Below are positions 42,627 through 52,496 of a stretch of DNA of 64,000 nt, piece by piece. Every line of letters begins with the position of its first letter. Positions within the stretch are counted from its first letter, which is position 1. A model generated the notes under the pieces. That model ran no database searches, had not been told where the DNA came from, and saw only the letters and a list, made by a program, of their open reading frames with translations. This DNA comes from JANQEA01 sp964466035 (GTDB lineage: Bacteria > Bipolaricaulota > Bipolaricaulia > UBA7950 > UBA9294): positions 1 to 64,000 of the forward strand of contig CAYXLR010000003.1 of NCBI GenBank assembly GCA_964466035.1, read 5' to 3'. Both the position numbers and the translations under genes were made by a program.

Positions 42627-43633
42627 GGTCCGCCCTCCAAGAGGTCGATCAGCCTCGCCTCGAGCTCCTCGGCGCCGAAGACGATCTCCCCGGTGTCGAC
42701 GCGGAGGATCGCCGGGACGACCGTTCGCCCGGATCGGGTCACCCCGCTCCGTTCGGCCAGCTCCGGCTCCTCTCCGACGTCGACGGACCGATATCGGATC
42801 CGCGGGTTGTGCCCCGCGGCCTCCTCGACCATCGCTTCGGCGTACGGGCAAGCGTGGCACCAGACGGCGTGAAAGACGAGGAGTTCGATCTCGCGGTCGA
42901 TCCCCTCGATCGCCGCGATCCCCGCCGGGGTCAGCTCCGGCTCGCCGCGTTGCGCCTCCTCGATCCCGACGCAAGAGGTGCACAGGACGGCGCCGATCCC
43001 CTGCGCCTGCTCGTGCTGGTTCAGGACGACGCCGTAGGCCAGCCCGCCGAGGACGAACAGGATCAACACCGCGTACAGCGGCCAGCGGACGGAGAACGCT
43101 CGGCGGAACGCGACCGCCGCCGCGAGAAGCAGGACGCCGAGGCCGAGGCCCCCGAGGCGGTACCAGAGCGGCCGGGCCGGCTCGATCGGCAGGGCCACCG
43201 GAACCTCGACCGGCGTCTCCGAAGGCGGTTCGACGGTCACGGTGAACGGGATCTCCTCGGAGACCTGGTAGCACAGCTCGCCGATGCAGTAGGTGTACAG
43301 GACGACGAGCGCGGGCGACGAGGTGCCGAGCGGGAGCTCCGCGCTCGCGGACAGGCGGAGCGCGATCGCCGCGGCGTCGAACGGGGCGAGCGCCTCGATC
43401 GCCTCCGGCTCGGCCACGAGCGTCAGCCCCTCGACCTCGAGGATCGGCTCGATGTCCTCGCCAGGGTAGACCGACCCGTTCTCGACGCGGAGGATCGCGA
43501 CCGCCTCCCCTCCCTGCGGGACCGCGATCTCCGACGGGTCGAGCGAGAAGGCGAGGATCGGCTCCTGGCCGACGGCGAACGCGCCGACCGCCAGGAGGCT
43601 CAGGCCGACGAGCGCGAGCTCCCTACGGATCAC
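42623..43633 (-). CDS. membrane protein with C-terminal thioredoxin-like domain
   Basis: 336 residues. Signal or anchor (ELALVGLSLLAVGAFAVG), an extracytoplasmic beta-sandwich (30-160) with a CIGELC pair, two helices (about 165-215) and then a thioredoxin-like fold with CTSC and VFHAVWCHACPYAEAMVEEAA (CxxC redox site) and TVVPAILRVD with the cis-Pro. The order sandwich-helices-thioredoxin resembles the DsbD plan in a short form. GTG start overlaps the TlpA gene end. Together with the polyferredoxin it may make a transmembrane thiol relay. Confidence 0.75.
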   Translation of the reverse strand: MIRRELALVGLSLLAVGAFAVGQEPILAFSLDPSEIAVPQGGEAVAILRVENGSVYPGEDIEPILEVEGLTLVAEPEAIEALAPFDAAAIALRLSASAELPLGTSSPALVVLYTYCIGELCYQVSEEIPFTVTVEPPSETPVEVPVALPIEPARPLWYRLGGLGLGVLLLAAAVAFRRAFSVRWPLYAVLILFVLGGLAYGVVLNQHEQAQGIGAVLCTSCVGIEEAQRGEPELTPAGIAAIEGIDREIELLVFHAVWCHACPYAEAMVEEAAGHNPRIRYRSVDVGEEPELAERSGVTRSGRTVVPAILRVDTGEIVFGAEELEARLIDLLEGGP

Positions 43634-44792
43634 CTGTACCGCCCTCCTCCGGGTCGACGAGGGCCGCGACCGCGTCCGTCAGCTGCTCGCCGTGCAGACC
43701 GCGTCCTCGGATGATCCCGTCCCGATCGATGACGTAGGTCATCGGAATCCCCTCGATCCGGTAGAGCGTGTTAACCGGCCCGTTCGGACCGTCGTAGACC
43801 TGTCGATAGCCGACCTCGTGCTCGGCCACGGCCTCCAGGAAGTCGGCGAGACTCCGATCGATGTTGATCCCGAGAACGACCACCCCGGCGTCGGCGAACG
43901 CCTCGTCGATCGCCATCAACGTCGGGATCTCGTCGAGGCACGGTCCGCACCAGCCGGCCCAGAAGTCGAGGACGACGACGCTCCCCCGCAGCCCCTCGAT
44001 GGAGACCGGCTCGCCCGCCGCGTCCGCCGCGTCGAAGTACGGAGCGGGAAAGCCGACGAGGAGCGGCGGCTTCGGCGGGACGTCTTCGTCCGATTCCTCG
44101 ACCCGGATCCGGCTGCCGTCCGGAGCGACGGAGACGACCCGATAGACGACGCCGTTGAGGTTGAACGGCGCGTCGAGCGGGAACCGCTCGTGCGAGTCGC
44201 TCGACGCGATGAGCTCTCCGTCGCCGTCCGCGTCGATCAGGAGGACGCCCGCATCGAGCTGGTCGTACCGCCCGTCGGTGTCCTCATCGATGATGGCGAG
44301 ATCGTACGTCCGGCCGTCGAGCTCGACCGTCCCCTCTCGGTACGTGTCGCGACAGTAGGTGAGGATCGCCGGCGTGAACAGGCTCCACATCACGAACAGC
44401 CGGTACGGGGCCGTCGCCCCCTCCTCATGCGCAATCTCGAGCCGGACGCTCGCGAGCAGCCTCCCGTCGGCGAGCATCCGCTCCCATTCGAACGCCGAGA
44501 GGTCGCCCGACCGATCCGCGTCGACGTACAGCCGGACCCTCTCCTCGGTCCGATCGATCATCACCGAATGCCGATCCAGCGCGAGCCGGATCTCGCCGTA
44601 CAGCGGCTCCCCTTCCGCCTCCGGCCAGTCGATCCCCTCGGGAGGGGTCGTCCCCAGCCGGATCCCTCGGACGAAGCAGGCGCCGGTGAGCTCGATAATC
44701 CCTTCGGCGTACGACAGGTCCGCCTCGTAGCCGACCGCCGCGACGGCCGACGCGAGCGCGAAAACGAGACAGACGACGAGCCCGCGCGTCAA
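43623..44792 (-). CDS. exported TlpA/ResA-like thioredoxin with EF-hand-like loops
   Basis: 389 residues, TTG start in the TTGA overlap with gltX. Signal peptide GLVVCLVFALASAVAA. The middle carries calcium-loop-like segments DADRSGDLSAFEWERM, DEDTDGRYDQLD and DADGDGELIAS. The C-terminal 150 are a TlpA/ResA thioredoxin with FWAGWCGPCLDE (CxxC), VVLGINIDRS and GIPMTYVIDRDG (cis-Pro). It should reduce or oxidise disulfides outside the cytoplasm. Calcium binding is inference from the pattern. Function in cytochrome maturation is common for ResA; no cytochrome genes are seen. Confidence 0.85.
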   Translation of the reverse strand: MTRGLVVCLVFALASAVAAVGYEADLSYAEGIIELTGACFVRGIRLGTTPPEGIDWPEAEGEPLYGEIRLALDRHSVMIDRTEERVRLYVDADRSGDLSAFEWERMLADGRLLASVRLEIAHEEGATAPYRLFVMWSLFTPAILTYCRDTYREGTVELDGRTYDLAIIDEDTDGRYDQLDAGVLLIDADGDGELIASSDSHERFPLDAPFNLNGVVYRVVSVAPDGSRIRVEESDEDVPPKPPLLVGFPAPYFDAADAAGEPVSIEGLRGSVVVLDFWAGWCGPCLDEIPTLMAIDEAFADAGVVVLGINIDRSLADFLEAVAEHEVGYRQVYDGPNGPVNTLYRIEGIPMTYVIDRDGIIRGRGLHGEQLTDAVAALVDPEEGGTGDP

Positions 44793-46078
44793 CCGCCACC
44801 CCTCCCGGCGAACGACCGGAGCCGATCGGCGACGACGGGCGCGCCGATCGGACTGAGGATCTCGAAAAGGCCCGGCCCGGCCTTCCGCCCGGTCACCGCG
44901 ATCCGGCAGGCGAGCGCCACGTCCTTCAGCACCGCATCCCGTTCGGCGAGGGTCCCGCGGATCGTCGATTCGATCCGCTCCGGCGTGAACGGATCGGCGC
45001 CCTCCAGCGCCTCGGCGACGGCGATCAGCAGCTCGGCCTGGCTCCCGTCGATCTCCATCCCGTCCTGGGCGTCCAGGGAGACCGGGAAGAGCATCTCCAT
45101 CGCCCACGCCAAGTCCTCCAGCGTGTGCGACCGATCGCGGAGGAGATCGACGCCGATCCTCAGTCGATCGCGGTCGCACGCGGACCACATCTCCGCGGTC
45201 ACGGCGCCGCGCGTCAGGACGAACGGCTCGACGAGATCGACGAGCCGGTCGAGATCCGAGCGCTTCATGTGCCGCTGGTTCAGCCAGCGCAGCTTCGCCT
45301 CCTCGAACACGGCGGCCGACTTGTTGATCCCCTCGAGCGAGAAGAGTTCGATGAGGTCGTCGAGGGAGAACACCTCGTCGTCGCCGTGGGACCAACCGAG
45401 ACGAACGATGAAGTTGACCAGCGCCTCGGGGAGGAAGCCGCGGTCCCGGTACTCCAGCACCGACGTGTCTCCGTGGCGCTTCGACAGTCGGGATCGGTCC
45501 TCTCCGAGGATCAACGGGACGTGCAGGAACCGGGGCACCGGTTTGCCCAATCCGCGGTAGAGGAGGATCTGCTTCGGCGTGTTGTTCAGGTGCTCGTCGC
45601 CCCGGATGACGTGCGTGATCCCCATGTCGGCGTCGTCGACGACGACGGCGAAGTTGTAGAGAAAAGAGCCGTCGGACCGACGGATGGCGAAGTCCTTCAG
45701 CTGGTCGTTCGGGTAGGCAACGTCGCCGAGCAGGTCGTCCTCGACCACGGTCTCCCCTTCCGTCGGGACGCGGAACCACCAGGCGCCCTCGCGCTCGTAG
45801 GCAAGCCCCTTCTCGATCAGCCGCTCGGCCGCCTCGCGGTGGGCTTCGGTCCGGTCGGTCGTCCGGTCGTACTCGTCCCAGTCGATCCCGAGCCAGCGGA
45901 GCGACTCGAGGATCTGCTCGATCGACGCGTCGGTCGAACGCTCGCGGTCCGTGTCCTCGATCCGGAGAACGAACGCGCCGCCGGTGTGTCGAGCGTACAA
46001 CCAGTTGAACAGCGCCGTGCGCGCCCCGCCGACATGGAGGTATCCCGTCGGGCTCGGAGCGAATCTGACTCGGACCAT
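44789..46078 (-). CDS. gltX: glutamyl-tRNA synthetase
   Basis: Charges tRNA-Glu with glutamate (and tRNA-Gln in a non-discriminating system). 429 residues, slightly short for GltX. The class I signature is APSPTGYLHVGGARTAL (HIGH), with RIEDTDRERS and SRLSKRHGDTSV (KMSKS variant). The anticodon domain follows from about 320. AAGGAGAGGGGAAG precedes the ATG. First gene of a five-gene operon with redox proteins and uppP. No GatCAB or GlnRS in the window, so specificity is open. Confidence 0.95.
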   Translation of the reverse strand: MVRVRFAPSPTGYLHVGGARTALFNWLYARHTGGAFVLRIEDTDRERSTDASIEQILESLRWLGIDWDEYDRTTDRTEAHREAAERLIEKGLAYEREGAWWFRVPTEGETVVEDDLLGDVAYPNDQLKDFAIRRSDGSFLYNFAVVVDDADMGITHVIRGDEHLNNTPKQILLYRGLGKPVPRFLHVPLILGEDRSRLSKRHGDTSVLEYRDRGFLPEALVNFIVRLGWSHGDDEVFSLDDLIELFSLEGINKSAAVFEEAKLRWLNQRHMKRSDLDRLVDLVEPFVLTRGAVTAEMWSACDRDRLRIGVDLLRDRSHTLEDLAWAMEMLFPVSLDAQDGMEIDGSQAELLIAVAEALEGADPFTPERIESTIRGTLAERDAVLKDVALACRIAVTGRKAGPGLFEILSPIGAPVVADRLRSFAGRGGG

Positions 46079-46185
46079 CTTCCCCTCTCCTTCCCCGTGA
46101 ACCGGAATTGTACCCGATCGGATCGTGCCGTCGGAACCGCTTCTCGGGTCGTGGGCCCGCGAAAAAGGGCCCGTTAAAGAGGCCA

Positions 46186-46216
46186 GGGGAGAGGGACCGC
46201 TCGGGTCCCTCTCCCC
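46186..46216. other. strong GC-rich hairpin in the gltX-macroglobulin space
   Basis: GGGGAGAGGGACC (46186-46198) pairs perfectly with its complement at 46204-46216 around a 5-base loop. It is preceded by two GGGCCC palindromes (46155-46172) in the 380-base divergent space between gltX and the macroglobulin gene (46079-46457). No tRNA pattern is seen. It could be a small RNA, an antitermination site or a terminator of an upstream transcript. Confidence 0.4.
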
Positions 46217-46387
46217 GGAGGGCTGGTATCGGGGGTGCGAGATTTTGTACTCGCGATTGTCCTACAACCGTACCCACGCTTTGTGTCGGATTCGTGAAGA
46301 GACGGTGGCGATCTTGCGAGGACGCCGGGCGGCCGGGTCCGACGGACGAAACCCGGCCCGCGGTTCGGTGTTGATACGCGTGCAGAC

Positions 46388-46416
46388 TTGCCAAGATCGC
46401 TCGAGCCGGCTATCAG
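46388..46416 (+). promoter_or_regulatory. promoter of the macroglobulin gene
   Basis: TTGCCA (46388-46393), a 17-base spacer and TATCAG (46411-46416). The start near 46423 gives a short leader with AGGGGGCG before the ATG at 46458. Confidence 0.55.
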
Positions 46417-46457
46417 TGGTACGAAATGAGCGACCGAAGACTTCGCAGGGGGCGAAC

Positions 46458-49400
46458 ATGAGCGTACGTGCGAGACGGGCAGCATTCCTTGTCGGTTCGG
46501 CATTCGGCCTTTCCCTTCTTGCCTTGGTTTCTGCGACCGCGTTGGCGGATGCGCCGGCGATCGTCCGGCGATCTCCCGCGGCCGGCGAGGAGCTCCGGGT
46601 CGATTCGCCGGTCGTGGTCGCGTTCGACCGGGCGATGGACCGCGCCGCCGTCGAGGCGGCGTTCTCGCTCTCGCCGGCCGTCCCGGGGCGGTTCGACTGG
46701 AGCGACGAGCGAACCCTCCGATACTTCGCAGACGCGGGTTGGACACACAACACGGAGTACCGTGTGGCGATCTCGACGGCGGCGACGAGCCGGGACGGCG
46801 AGCCGCTCGGCGAGGCGTTCGCGTTCCGGTTCCGGACGGTCGGCTACCTCTCCGTGACGCAGACCCTCCCGATCGACGGATCGGCGGGCGTCGCCGTCGA
46901 CAGCACGATCTTCGTCATGTTCAATCGACCGGTCGTCCCGCTGATGGCCCTCTCCGACCCGAGCCACGCCGATCTGCCCGTCCCGCTGCGCGTCGAGCCG
47001 GCGATTACGGGAACCGGCGAGTGGCTGAACACCTCGGTCTACTTGTTCACGCCGAGCGAGCCGATGCGGGGTGGAACGACCTACACGGTCACCGTTCCCG
47101 CCGGCACGATCGACACGACCGGGGGAATCGTGCCCGAGGACGTGACGTGGCGGTTCACGACCGAACGACCGAGGGTCGTGTGGAAGAGCCCGGAGGACGG
47201 CGAGGATCTCGTGCCGATCGAGGCCGAGGTCCGCGTCACGTTCAACATGCCAATCTCGCTCGCGAGCGCGCGCGAGCGATTCCGGATGCGAGCGTCCGGC
47301 CTCCTCAGCGACCTGTTCGCCGACGACGTCGCCGGCGAGTTGACGACCGACGGGAGCGTCCTCGTCTTCGTCCCGTCCGAGCCGCTTGCGTTCGACCGCT
47401 CCTACGTCGTCACCCTCGAGGCCAGCGTGACCGGAGTCGAAGGCGGCCTCGGAGCGAGGGAGGGCGTCGAGTGGCGGTTCCGCACGGTCCCCCTCCCGCG
47501 GATCCTCGGGACGGATCCGGAGGACGGGGAGACCGGCGTCTATCCGTACTCGTCGTTTTTGATCCGTTTCAACGCGCCGATCGATCCGGATTCGGTGCTG
47601 GCAAACCTGACCGTGGACCCTGAGCCCGAGCCGGACGACCTGCGCGGCTACTTCCGCTCGTGGGACAACACCTACGTCCTCCAGTTCGGGTCGGGTCCGA
47701 GTCGGGAGTACGTCGTCCAGATCGGACCGGACATCGCCGATCCCTACGGGAACACGACCGGCCAGTCGATGACGGTCCGATTCCGCACCGGTCCGCTCGA
47801 TCCGACGGCCTGGCTCCACGTCCCCGGCTGGGTCGGGACGTTCAGCACGTACGAGCCGGCGCGGCTGTTCGTCGCGCACCGAAACGTCGAGCGCGTCACC
47901 CTGACGCTGACGAGGATCTCGATCGACGAGTACTTCGAGGCGCTCGACGATTGGTACGACTACGATCCCCCGGAGAGCGGTCGGATCCGGCGCTGGTCGG
48001 TCGACGTGTCCGCGCCGCTGAACGAGGTCGGCTACGCCCCGGTCGATCTCCTCCCCGGCGGGGAACCGATCGAACCGGGGATCTACGTCGTCGACCTGAG
48101 CGCCGAGGGGGTGTCGTGGAACCGGTGGCAGCACCGCCACGTTCTCGTCGCCAGTCCGGTCAACCTGACGCTGAAGACGGCCGAGGACGAGACCCTCGTC
48201 TGGGCGACCGACCTGGACTCGGGGACCCCGGTCCCGGGGCTCATCCTCCGCGCTTACACCGCCGACGGGGACCCGGTCGACGTTTCGATCACCGACCGCG
48301 ACGGGCTCGCCACGTTTCCCGGCGGCACCGACTGGCGCGGGTTGACCTTCGCGAGCGCTGTCCCGTTCTCGATGGGCAGCCCGCAGTGGGACGACGGGAT
48401 CTCGATCTGGGCGTTCGGCTATTCCGCGAGCACCCCCGGCCCCCTGCGCCTCTTCCTCGACACCGACCGACCGATCTATCGCCCCGGTCAATCGGTCCAC
48501 TTCAAGGGGATCCTTCGCGCCGAAGACGACGCGAGCTACGCGCTTCCGCCGAGCGCGCCGGTCGTCGTCTCCGTCTTCGACGCCGCCTGGGAGCCGATCT
48601 ACGAAACGACCCTCGCCGTCGACGGCTTCGGAACGTTCTCCGGGACGATCGAACTGGCCGAGGACGCCCCGCTCGGCACCTACCGGATCGAGGTGACGTT
48701 CGAAGACCGTTCCTTCGGCGACACGTTCGTCGTCGCCGCGTACCGGCCGCCGGAGTTCGAGGTCACCGTCACCCCGGAGCGCGGCGAAGCGCCGCTCGGG
48801 GAGGCGGTCGACGTGGCGATCGGCCTCGAGTACTTCTTCGGCGCCCCGGTCGCCGACGCGCCGATCGAATGGCGCGTCTTCTCCGCCGCGTACCGCTTCT
48901 CGCCGCCTCGGCTCGAGCGCTACACCTTCACCGACGAGGACGATCCGTGGGTCTGCTGGTCCTGCTGGTGGCGGACGCCCGAGCCGCCGACGCCGATCCT
49001 CGAAGGAAGCGGCCGTTCCGACCGCGACGGGAACCTCCTGATCGAGCTGCCGAGCGACGTCGGGGCCCTCCACCTCGAAGAACCCGAAGCGTGGCCGGGA
49101 AGCCGGACGCTGACCGTCGAGGCGACCGCCGTCGGGAACGACGGGCAGACCCTCTCCGGGCGCGACACGCTCGTCGTGCACGCCGGCGACTTCTACGTCG
49201 GCCTCGCGACGCCGCGAGCGATCGGCCGAGCCGGCGACCCGGTCGACGTCGAGGTGATCACCGTCGATTGGACCAGCGAGCGGATCGGCGATCGGCCGCT
49301 GACCTACACCGTCTATCGGCGCGAGTGGGACAACGTCTTCGAGGAGGACGACACCGGCGGCGGGCGGTGGACGTGGACGACGATCGACACCGAGATCGCC

Positions 49401-52400
49401 GCCGGACCTCTCGCGACCGACGGAGGCGGCGACGGCCTCTTCTCGTTCGTTCCGCCGGTCGGCGGGACGTACAAGGTCGTCGTTTCGGGTGCCGACGCGC
49501 TCGGGCGGACGGTCCGGTCGAGCCTCTTCCTCTGGGCCAGCGGTCCAGAGTCCGTGTCGTGGCGTCGGAGCAACGACGATCGCATCACGCTGATCAGCGA
49601 CAGGGCGGAGTATCGCGTCGGCGACACCGCCGAGATCCTCATCCCGAGCCCGTTCGCCGGCGAGCAATGGGCGCTGATCACGGTCGAGCGCGCCGGGATC
49701 CTGTCCCGCGAGGTCGTCCGCCTCGAATCGAACAGCTCGGTCTACCGGCTTCCGATCTCCGAGGAGCACGTCCCGAACGTCTACGTCTCCGCTGTTCTCG
49801 TCCGCGGTCGAGAGGCGGCGCTCGCGGCGCTCGACGGGTCGCCGCCGGTGGCGGAGACGAAGGTCGGGTACGTCGAGCTCGCCGTCTCGCGCGCCCCGAA
49901 GATCCTCCGCATCGATCTGACCCCGTCCGATCCGCTCCCCCAGCCGGGCGAGTCGATCGCGTACGACGTCCTTGTCACCGACGACAACGGTCTCCCGGTC
50001 CGCGCCTCTCTGGCGTTCGATCTGGTCGACAAGGCCGTCCTCACCCTCATGCCCCGGAGCCCGGACGCGATCGTCGACGCGTTCTACGGCCGTCGCGGGC
50101 TCGGCGTCGACACCGCGAGCGGCCTGACGATCTCGATCAACCGTCTCGTCGTCGAGCAACTCGAGGAGGTCGAGGCGGATCTGCCGGCCACGTTCGACAC
50201 CGAAGACACGACCGGCGCGACCGCTCCGATGGCCGCGCAGAGACTCGGCCTCGAAGAAACGGCCGAAGGCGCCGACGACGACGCCGGCCAGTTGCCTCCG
50301 GGAATCGAGCTCCGAGAGGACTTCCAGGACACCGCCTACTGGAGCGCCCACGTGACGACCGACGAGAACGGACGCGCGACGGTTCCGATCGACCTTCCCG
50401 ACAACCTGACGACCTGGGTCGCGCGCGGCGTCGGGGTGACCGTCGAGACGCGCGTCGGGGAGACGACGAGCGATCTGCTCGTCACCAAGCCGCTCCTCGT
50501 CCGGCCGGTGACCCCGCGGTTCTTCGTCGTCGGGGACCGCGTCCGCCTGGCGGCGAACGTCTCCAACCAGACGACCGAGGACCGCGACGTCGAGGTGACC
50601 GTCGGCCAGACCGGACTCGACCTGGAGTCCGCCCGGGCGCAGTCCGTCCTGATCCCCGGCGGCGGCGAGGCGACCGTCGTCTGGTGGGCGCGCGTCCTCG
50701 ACGTCCCGGCGGTCGATCTGGCGTTCTCCGCCGTCTCGGGCGAGCTGTCCGACGCGGCTCGACCGCGCCTCACGACCGGCCCGGACGGGACGCTCCTCGT
50801 CTATCGCTATACCGCGCCGGAGACGGTCGGGACGGCCGGGCAGCTGAGCGACGCGGGAAGCCGAACCGAGATCGTCGCGCTTCCGCCGAACGTTGAGGCC
50901 GAACGGAGTCGGCTCCTCGTGCGGCTCGAGACGTCGCTCGCCGCTGCGATGCAGGAGGGGCTCAGCTACCTGGAGCACTTCGAGTACGAGTGCACCGAGC
51001 AGGTCGTCAGCCGGTTCCTCCCGAACGTCCTGACCTTCCGCGCGATCGATCGCCTCGGGATCGAGAACCCCGAGCTGGAGGAGAGGCTTCCCGCCCTCGT
51101 CGCCGAGGGGCTCGAGAAGCTGTATACCCGCCAGAACGGAGACGGCGGCTGGGGATGGTGGGCCCTCGACGAGTCGAGCCCGTACCTCACCGCCTACGTC
51201 GCCTTCGCCTTGACGCACGCCGAGAACGCCGGCTACGTCGTGAGGAGGGACGTTCTCGATCGGGGCCTCGACTTCCTCGAGCGAAGCCTCGTCTCCGCGA
51301 GCGGACTGACCTCCTCCGTCGTCGCGAACCGGCAGGCGTGGATCCTGTACGTCCTCGCCGAGGCGGGGCGGGATCGCGCCGCCTCGAAGCACGCCGGCGA
51401 CCTGTACGACGACCGCGCCAAGCTGAGCCACTACGCCCGGGCGTTCCTCGCGATGGCCCTCGACGTTCTCGGGTCGCCCTCCGGGTGGATCGACGTGCTC
51501 GTCTCCGACTTGTACGACGACGCCATCGTCTCCGCGACCGGCGTCCACTGGGAGGAGGCGGAGTACGACGGGTGGGCGATGAACACCGACACCCGCTCGA
51601 CGGCGGTCATCCTCGACGCCCTGACCCGCCTCGATCCGGACCAGCCGCTCCTTCCGAGCGTCGTCCGATGGCTGATGGTGGCGCGGCGCGACGGGATCTG
51701 GGAGACGACGCAGGAGACGGCGTGGGCCCTGATCGCGCTGACCGACTGGATGGACGCCACGGGCGAGCTCGAGGGAGCCTACGACTACAGCGCCACGCTC
51801 AACGGGGACGAGTTGTACGCCGGAACGGCATCGGCCGAGACGTACCTCGATCCGACGTCGATTACAGTCCCGGCCGAAGCCCTCTCCCCTGACATCGGGA
51901 ACCGCCTGACGGTCTCCCGCGGAGACGGACCGGGGACGTTGTACTACACCGCGCACTTGTCCGTCCGGCTCCCGGTCGAGGACGTCGAGCCGCTGCACCG
52001 CGGGATCATCGTTCAGCGGCAGTACGTCCCGGTCGACTGCCCGCTCGACGAGAACTGCCCCGAGCTGACCGGAGCCGCGGTCGGGGAGACGATCCAGGTG
52101 CGGCTGACGATCATCGCGCCGCACGATCTGTACTACGTCGTCGTCGAGGATCCCTACCCCGCCGGATGCGAGGCGGTCGACACGACCCTCGCGACGACGA
52201 GCCTGACCGACCTCGAGCCCGGCCTCTACCGGGAATCGGACGGCGGATGGCCGTGGTTCTACTACTGGTGGTGGCGCTGGTACACGCGAAGCGAACTGCG
52301 CGACGAGAAGCTCGCCCTGTTCGCCGACTATCTCCCCGCGGGGACCTACACCTACCAGTACACCCTCCGCGCGACGGTCCCCGGCGAGTACCGCGTCCTG

Positions 52401-52484
52401 CCGACCTCGGCGCACGAGTTTTACTTCCCCGAGGTGTTCGGACGGACGGACGGACGGATCTTCGTCGTCGAAGAAGGGGAGTGA
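46458..52484 (+). CDS. alpha-2-macroglobulin family protein with Ig-like N-terminal domains
   Basis: 2008 residues from ATG 46458 (site AGGGGGCG). Signal peptide FLVGSAFGLSLLALVSATALA and no lipobox, so not a YfhM-like lipoprotein. About 30-450 contain four SbsA/Big_5-like Ig domains (PIDGSAGVAVDSTIFVMFNR). MG2 begins near 665 (TDRPIYRPGQSVHFKG), the core domain near 1293 (AYWSAHVTTDENG), and the thioester motif CTEQ has its Cys at 1512, followed by a cyclase-like helical fold. These proteins trap proteases by a thioester. No PBP1C gene is adjacent, unlike the usual bacterial pair. Acts outside the cell. Confidence 0.9.
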   Translation: MSVRARRAAFLVGSAFGLSLLALVSATALADAPAIVRRSPAAGEELRVDSPVVVAFDRAMDRAAVEAAFSLSPAVPGRFDWSDERTLRYFADAGWTHNTEYRVAISTAATSRDGEPLGEAFAFRFRTVGYLSVTQTLPIDGSAGVAVDSTIFVMFNRPVVPLMALSDPSHADLPVPLRVEPAITGTGEWLNTSVYLFTPSEPMRGGTTYTVTVPAGTIDTTGGIVPEDVTWRFTTERPRVVWKSPEDGEDLVPIEAEVRVTFNMPISLASARERFRMRASGLLSDLFADDVAGELTTDGSVLVFVPSEPLAFDRSYVVTLEASVTGVEGGLGAREGVEWRFRTVPLPRILGTDPEDGETGVYPYSSFLIRFNAPIDPDSVLANLTVDPEPEPDDLRGYFRSWDNTYVLQFGSGPSREYVVQIGPDIADPYGNTTGQSMTVRFRTGPLDPTAWLHVPGWVGTFSTYEPARLFVAHRNVERVTLTLTRISIDEYFEALDDWYDYDPPESGRIRRWSVDVSAPLNEVGYAPVDLLPGGEPIEPGIYVVDLSAEGVSWNRWQHRHVLVASPVNLTLKTAEDETLVWATDLDSGTPVPGLILRAYTADGDPVDVSITDRDGLATFPGGTDWRGLTFASAVPFSMGSPQWDDGISIWAFGYSASTPGPLRLFLDTDRPIYRPGQSVHFKGILRAEDDASYALPPSAPVVVSVFDAAWEPIYETTLAVDGFGTFSGTIELAEDAPLGTYRIEVTFEDRSFGDTFVVAAYRPPEFEVTVTPERGEAPLGEAVDVAIGLEYFFGAPVADAPIEWRVFSAAYRFSPPRLERYTFTDEDDPWVCWSCWWRTPEPPTPILEGSGRSDRDGNLLIELPSDVGALHLEEPEAWPGSRTLTVEATAVGNDGQTLSGRDTLVVHAGDFYVGLATPRAIGRAGDPVDVEVITVDWTSERIGDRPLTYTVYRREWDNVFEEDDTGGGRWTWTTIDTEIAAGPLATDGGGDGLFSFVPPVGGTYKVVVSGADALGRTVRSSLFLWASGPESVSWRRSNDDRITLISDRAEYRVGDTAEILIPSPFAGEQWALITVERAGILSREVVRLESNSSVYRLPISEEHVPNVYVSAVLVRGREAALAALDGSPPVAETKVGYVELAVSRAPKILRIDLTPSDPLPQPGESIAYDVLVTDDNGLPVRASLAFDLVDKAVLTLMPRSPDAIVDAFYGRRGLGVDTASGLTISINRLVVEQLEEVEADLPATFDTEDTTGATAPMAAQRLGLEETAEGADDDAGQLPPGIELREDFQDTAYWSAHVTTDENGRATVPIDLPDNLTTWVARGVGVTVETRVGETTSDLLVTKPLLVRPVTPRFFVVGDRVRLAANVSNQTTEDRDVEVTVGQTGLDLESARAQSVLIPGGGEATVVWWARVLDVPAVDLAFSAVSGELSDAARPRLTTGPDGTLLVYRYTAPETVGTAGQLSDAGSRTEIVALPPNVEAERSRLLVRLETSLAAAMQEGLSYLEHFEYECTEQVVSRFLPNVLTFRAIDRLGIENPELEERLPALVAEGLEKLYTRQNGDGGWGWWALDESSPYLTAYVAFALTHAENAGYVVRRDVLDRGLDFLERSLVSASGLTSSVVANRQAWILYVLAEAGRDRAASKHAGDLYDDRAKLSHYARAFLAMALDVLGSPSGWIDVLVSDLYDDAIVSATGVHWEEAEYDGWAMNTDTRSTAVILDALTRLDPDQPLLPSVVRWLMVARRDGIWETTQETAWALIALTDWMDATGELEGAYDYSATLNGDELYAGTASAETYLDPTSITVPAEALSPDIGNRLTVSRGDGPGTLYYTAHLSVRLPVEDVEPLHRGIIVQRQYVPVDCPLDENCPELTGAAVGETIQVRLTIIAPHDLYYVVVEDPYPAGCEAVDTTLATTSLTDLEPGLYRESDGGWPWFYYWWWRWYTRSELRDEKLALFADYLPAGTYTYQYTLRATVPGEYRVLPTSAHEFYFPEVFGRTDGRIFVVEEGE

Positions 52485-52496
52485 GCCAAGCCGACC

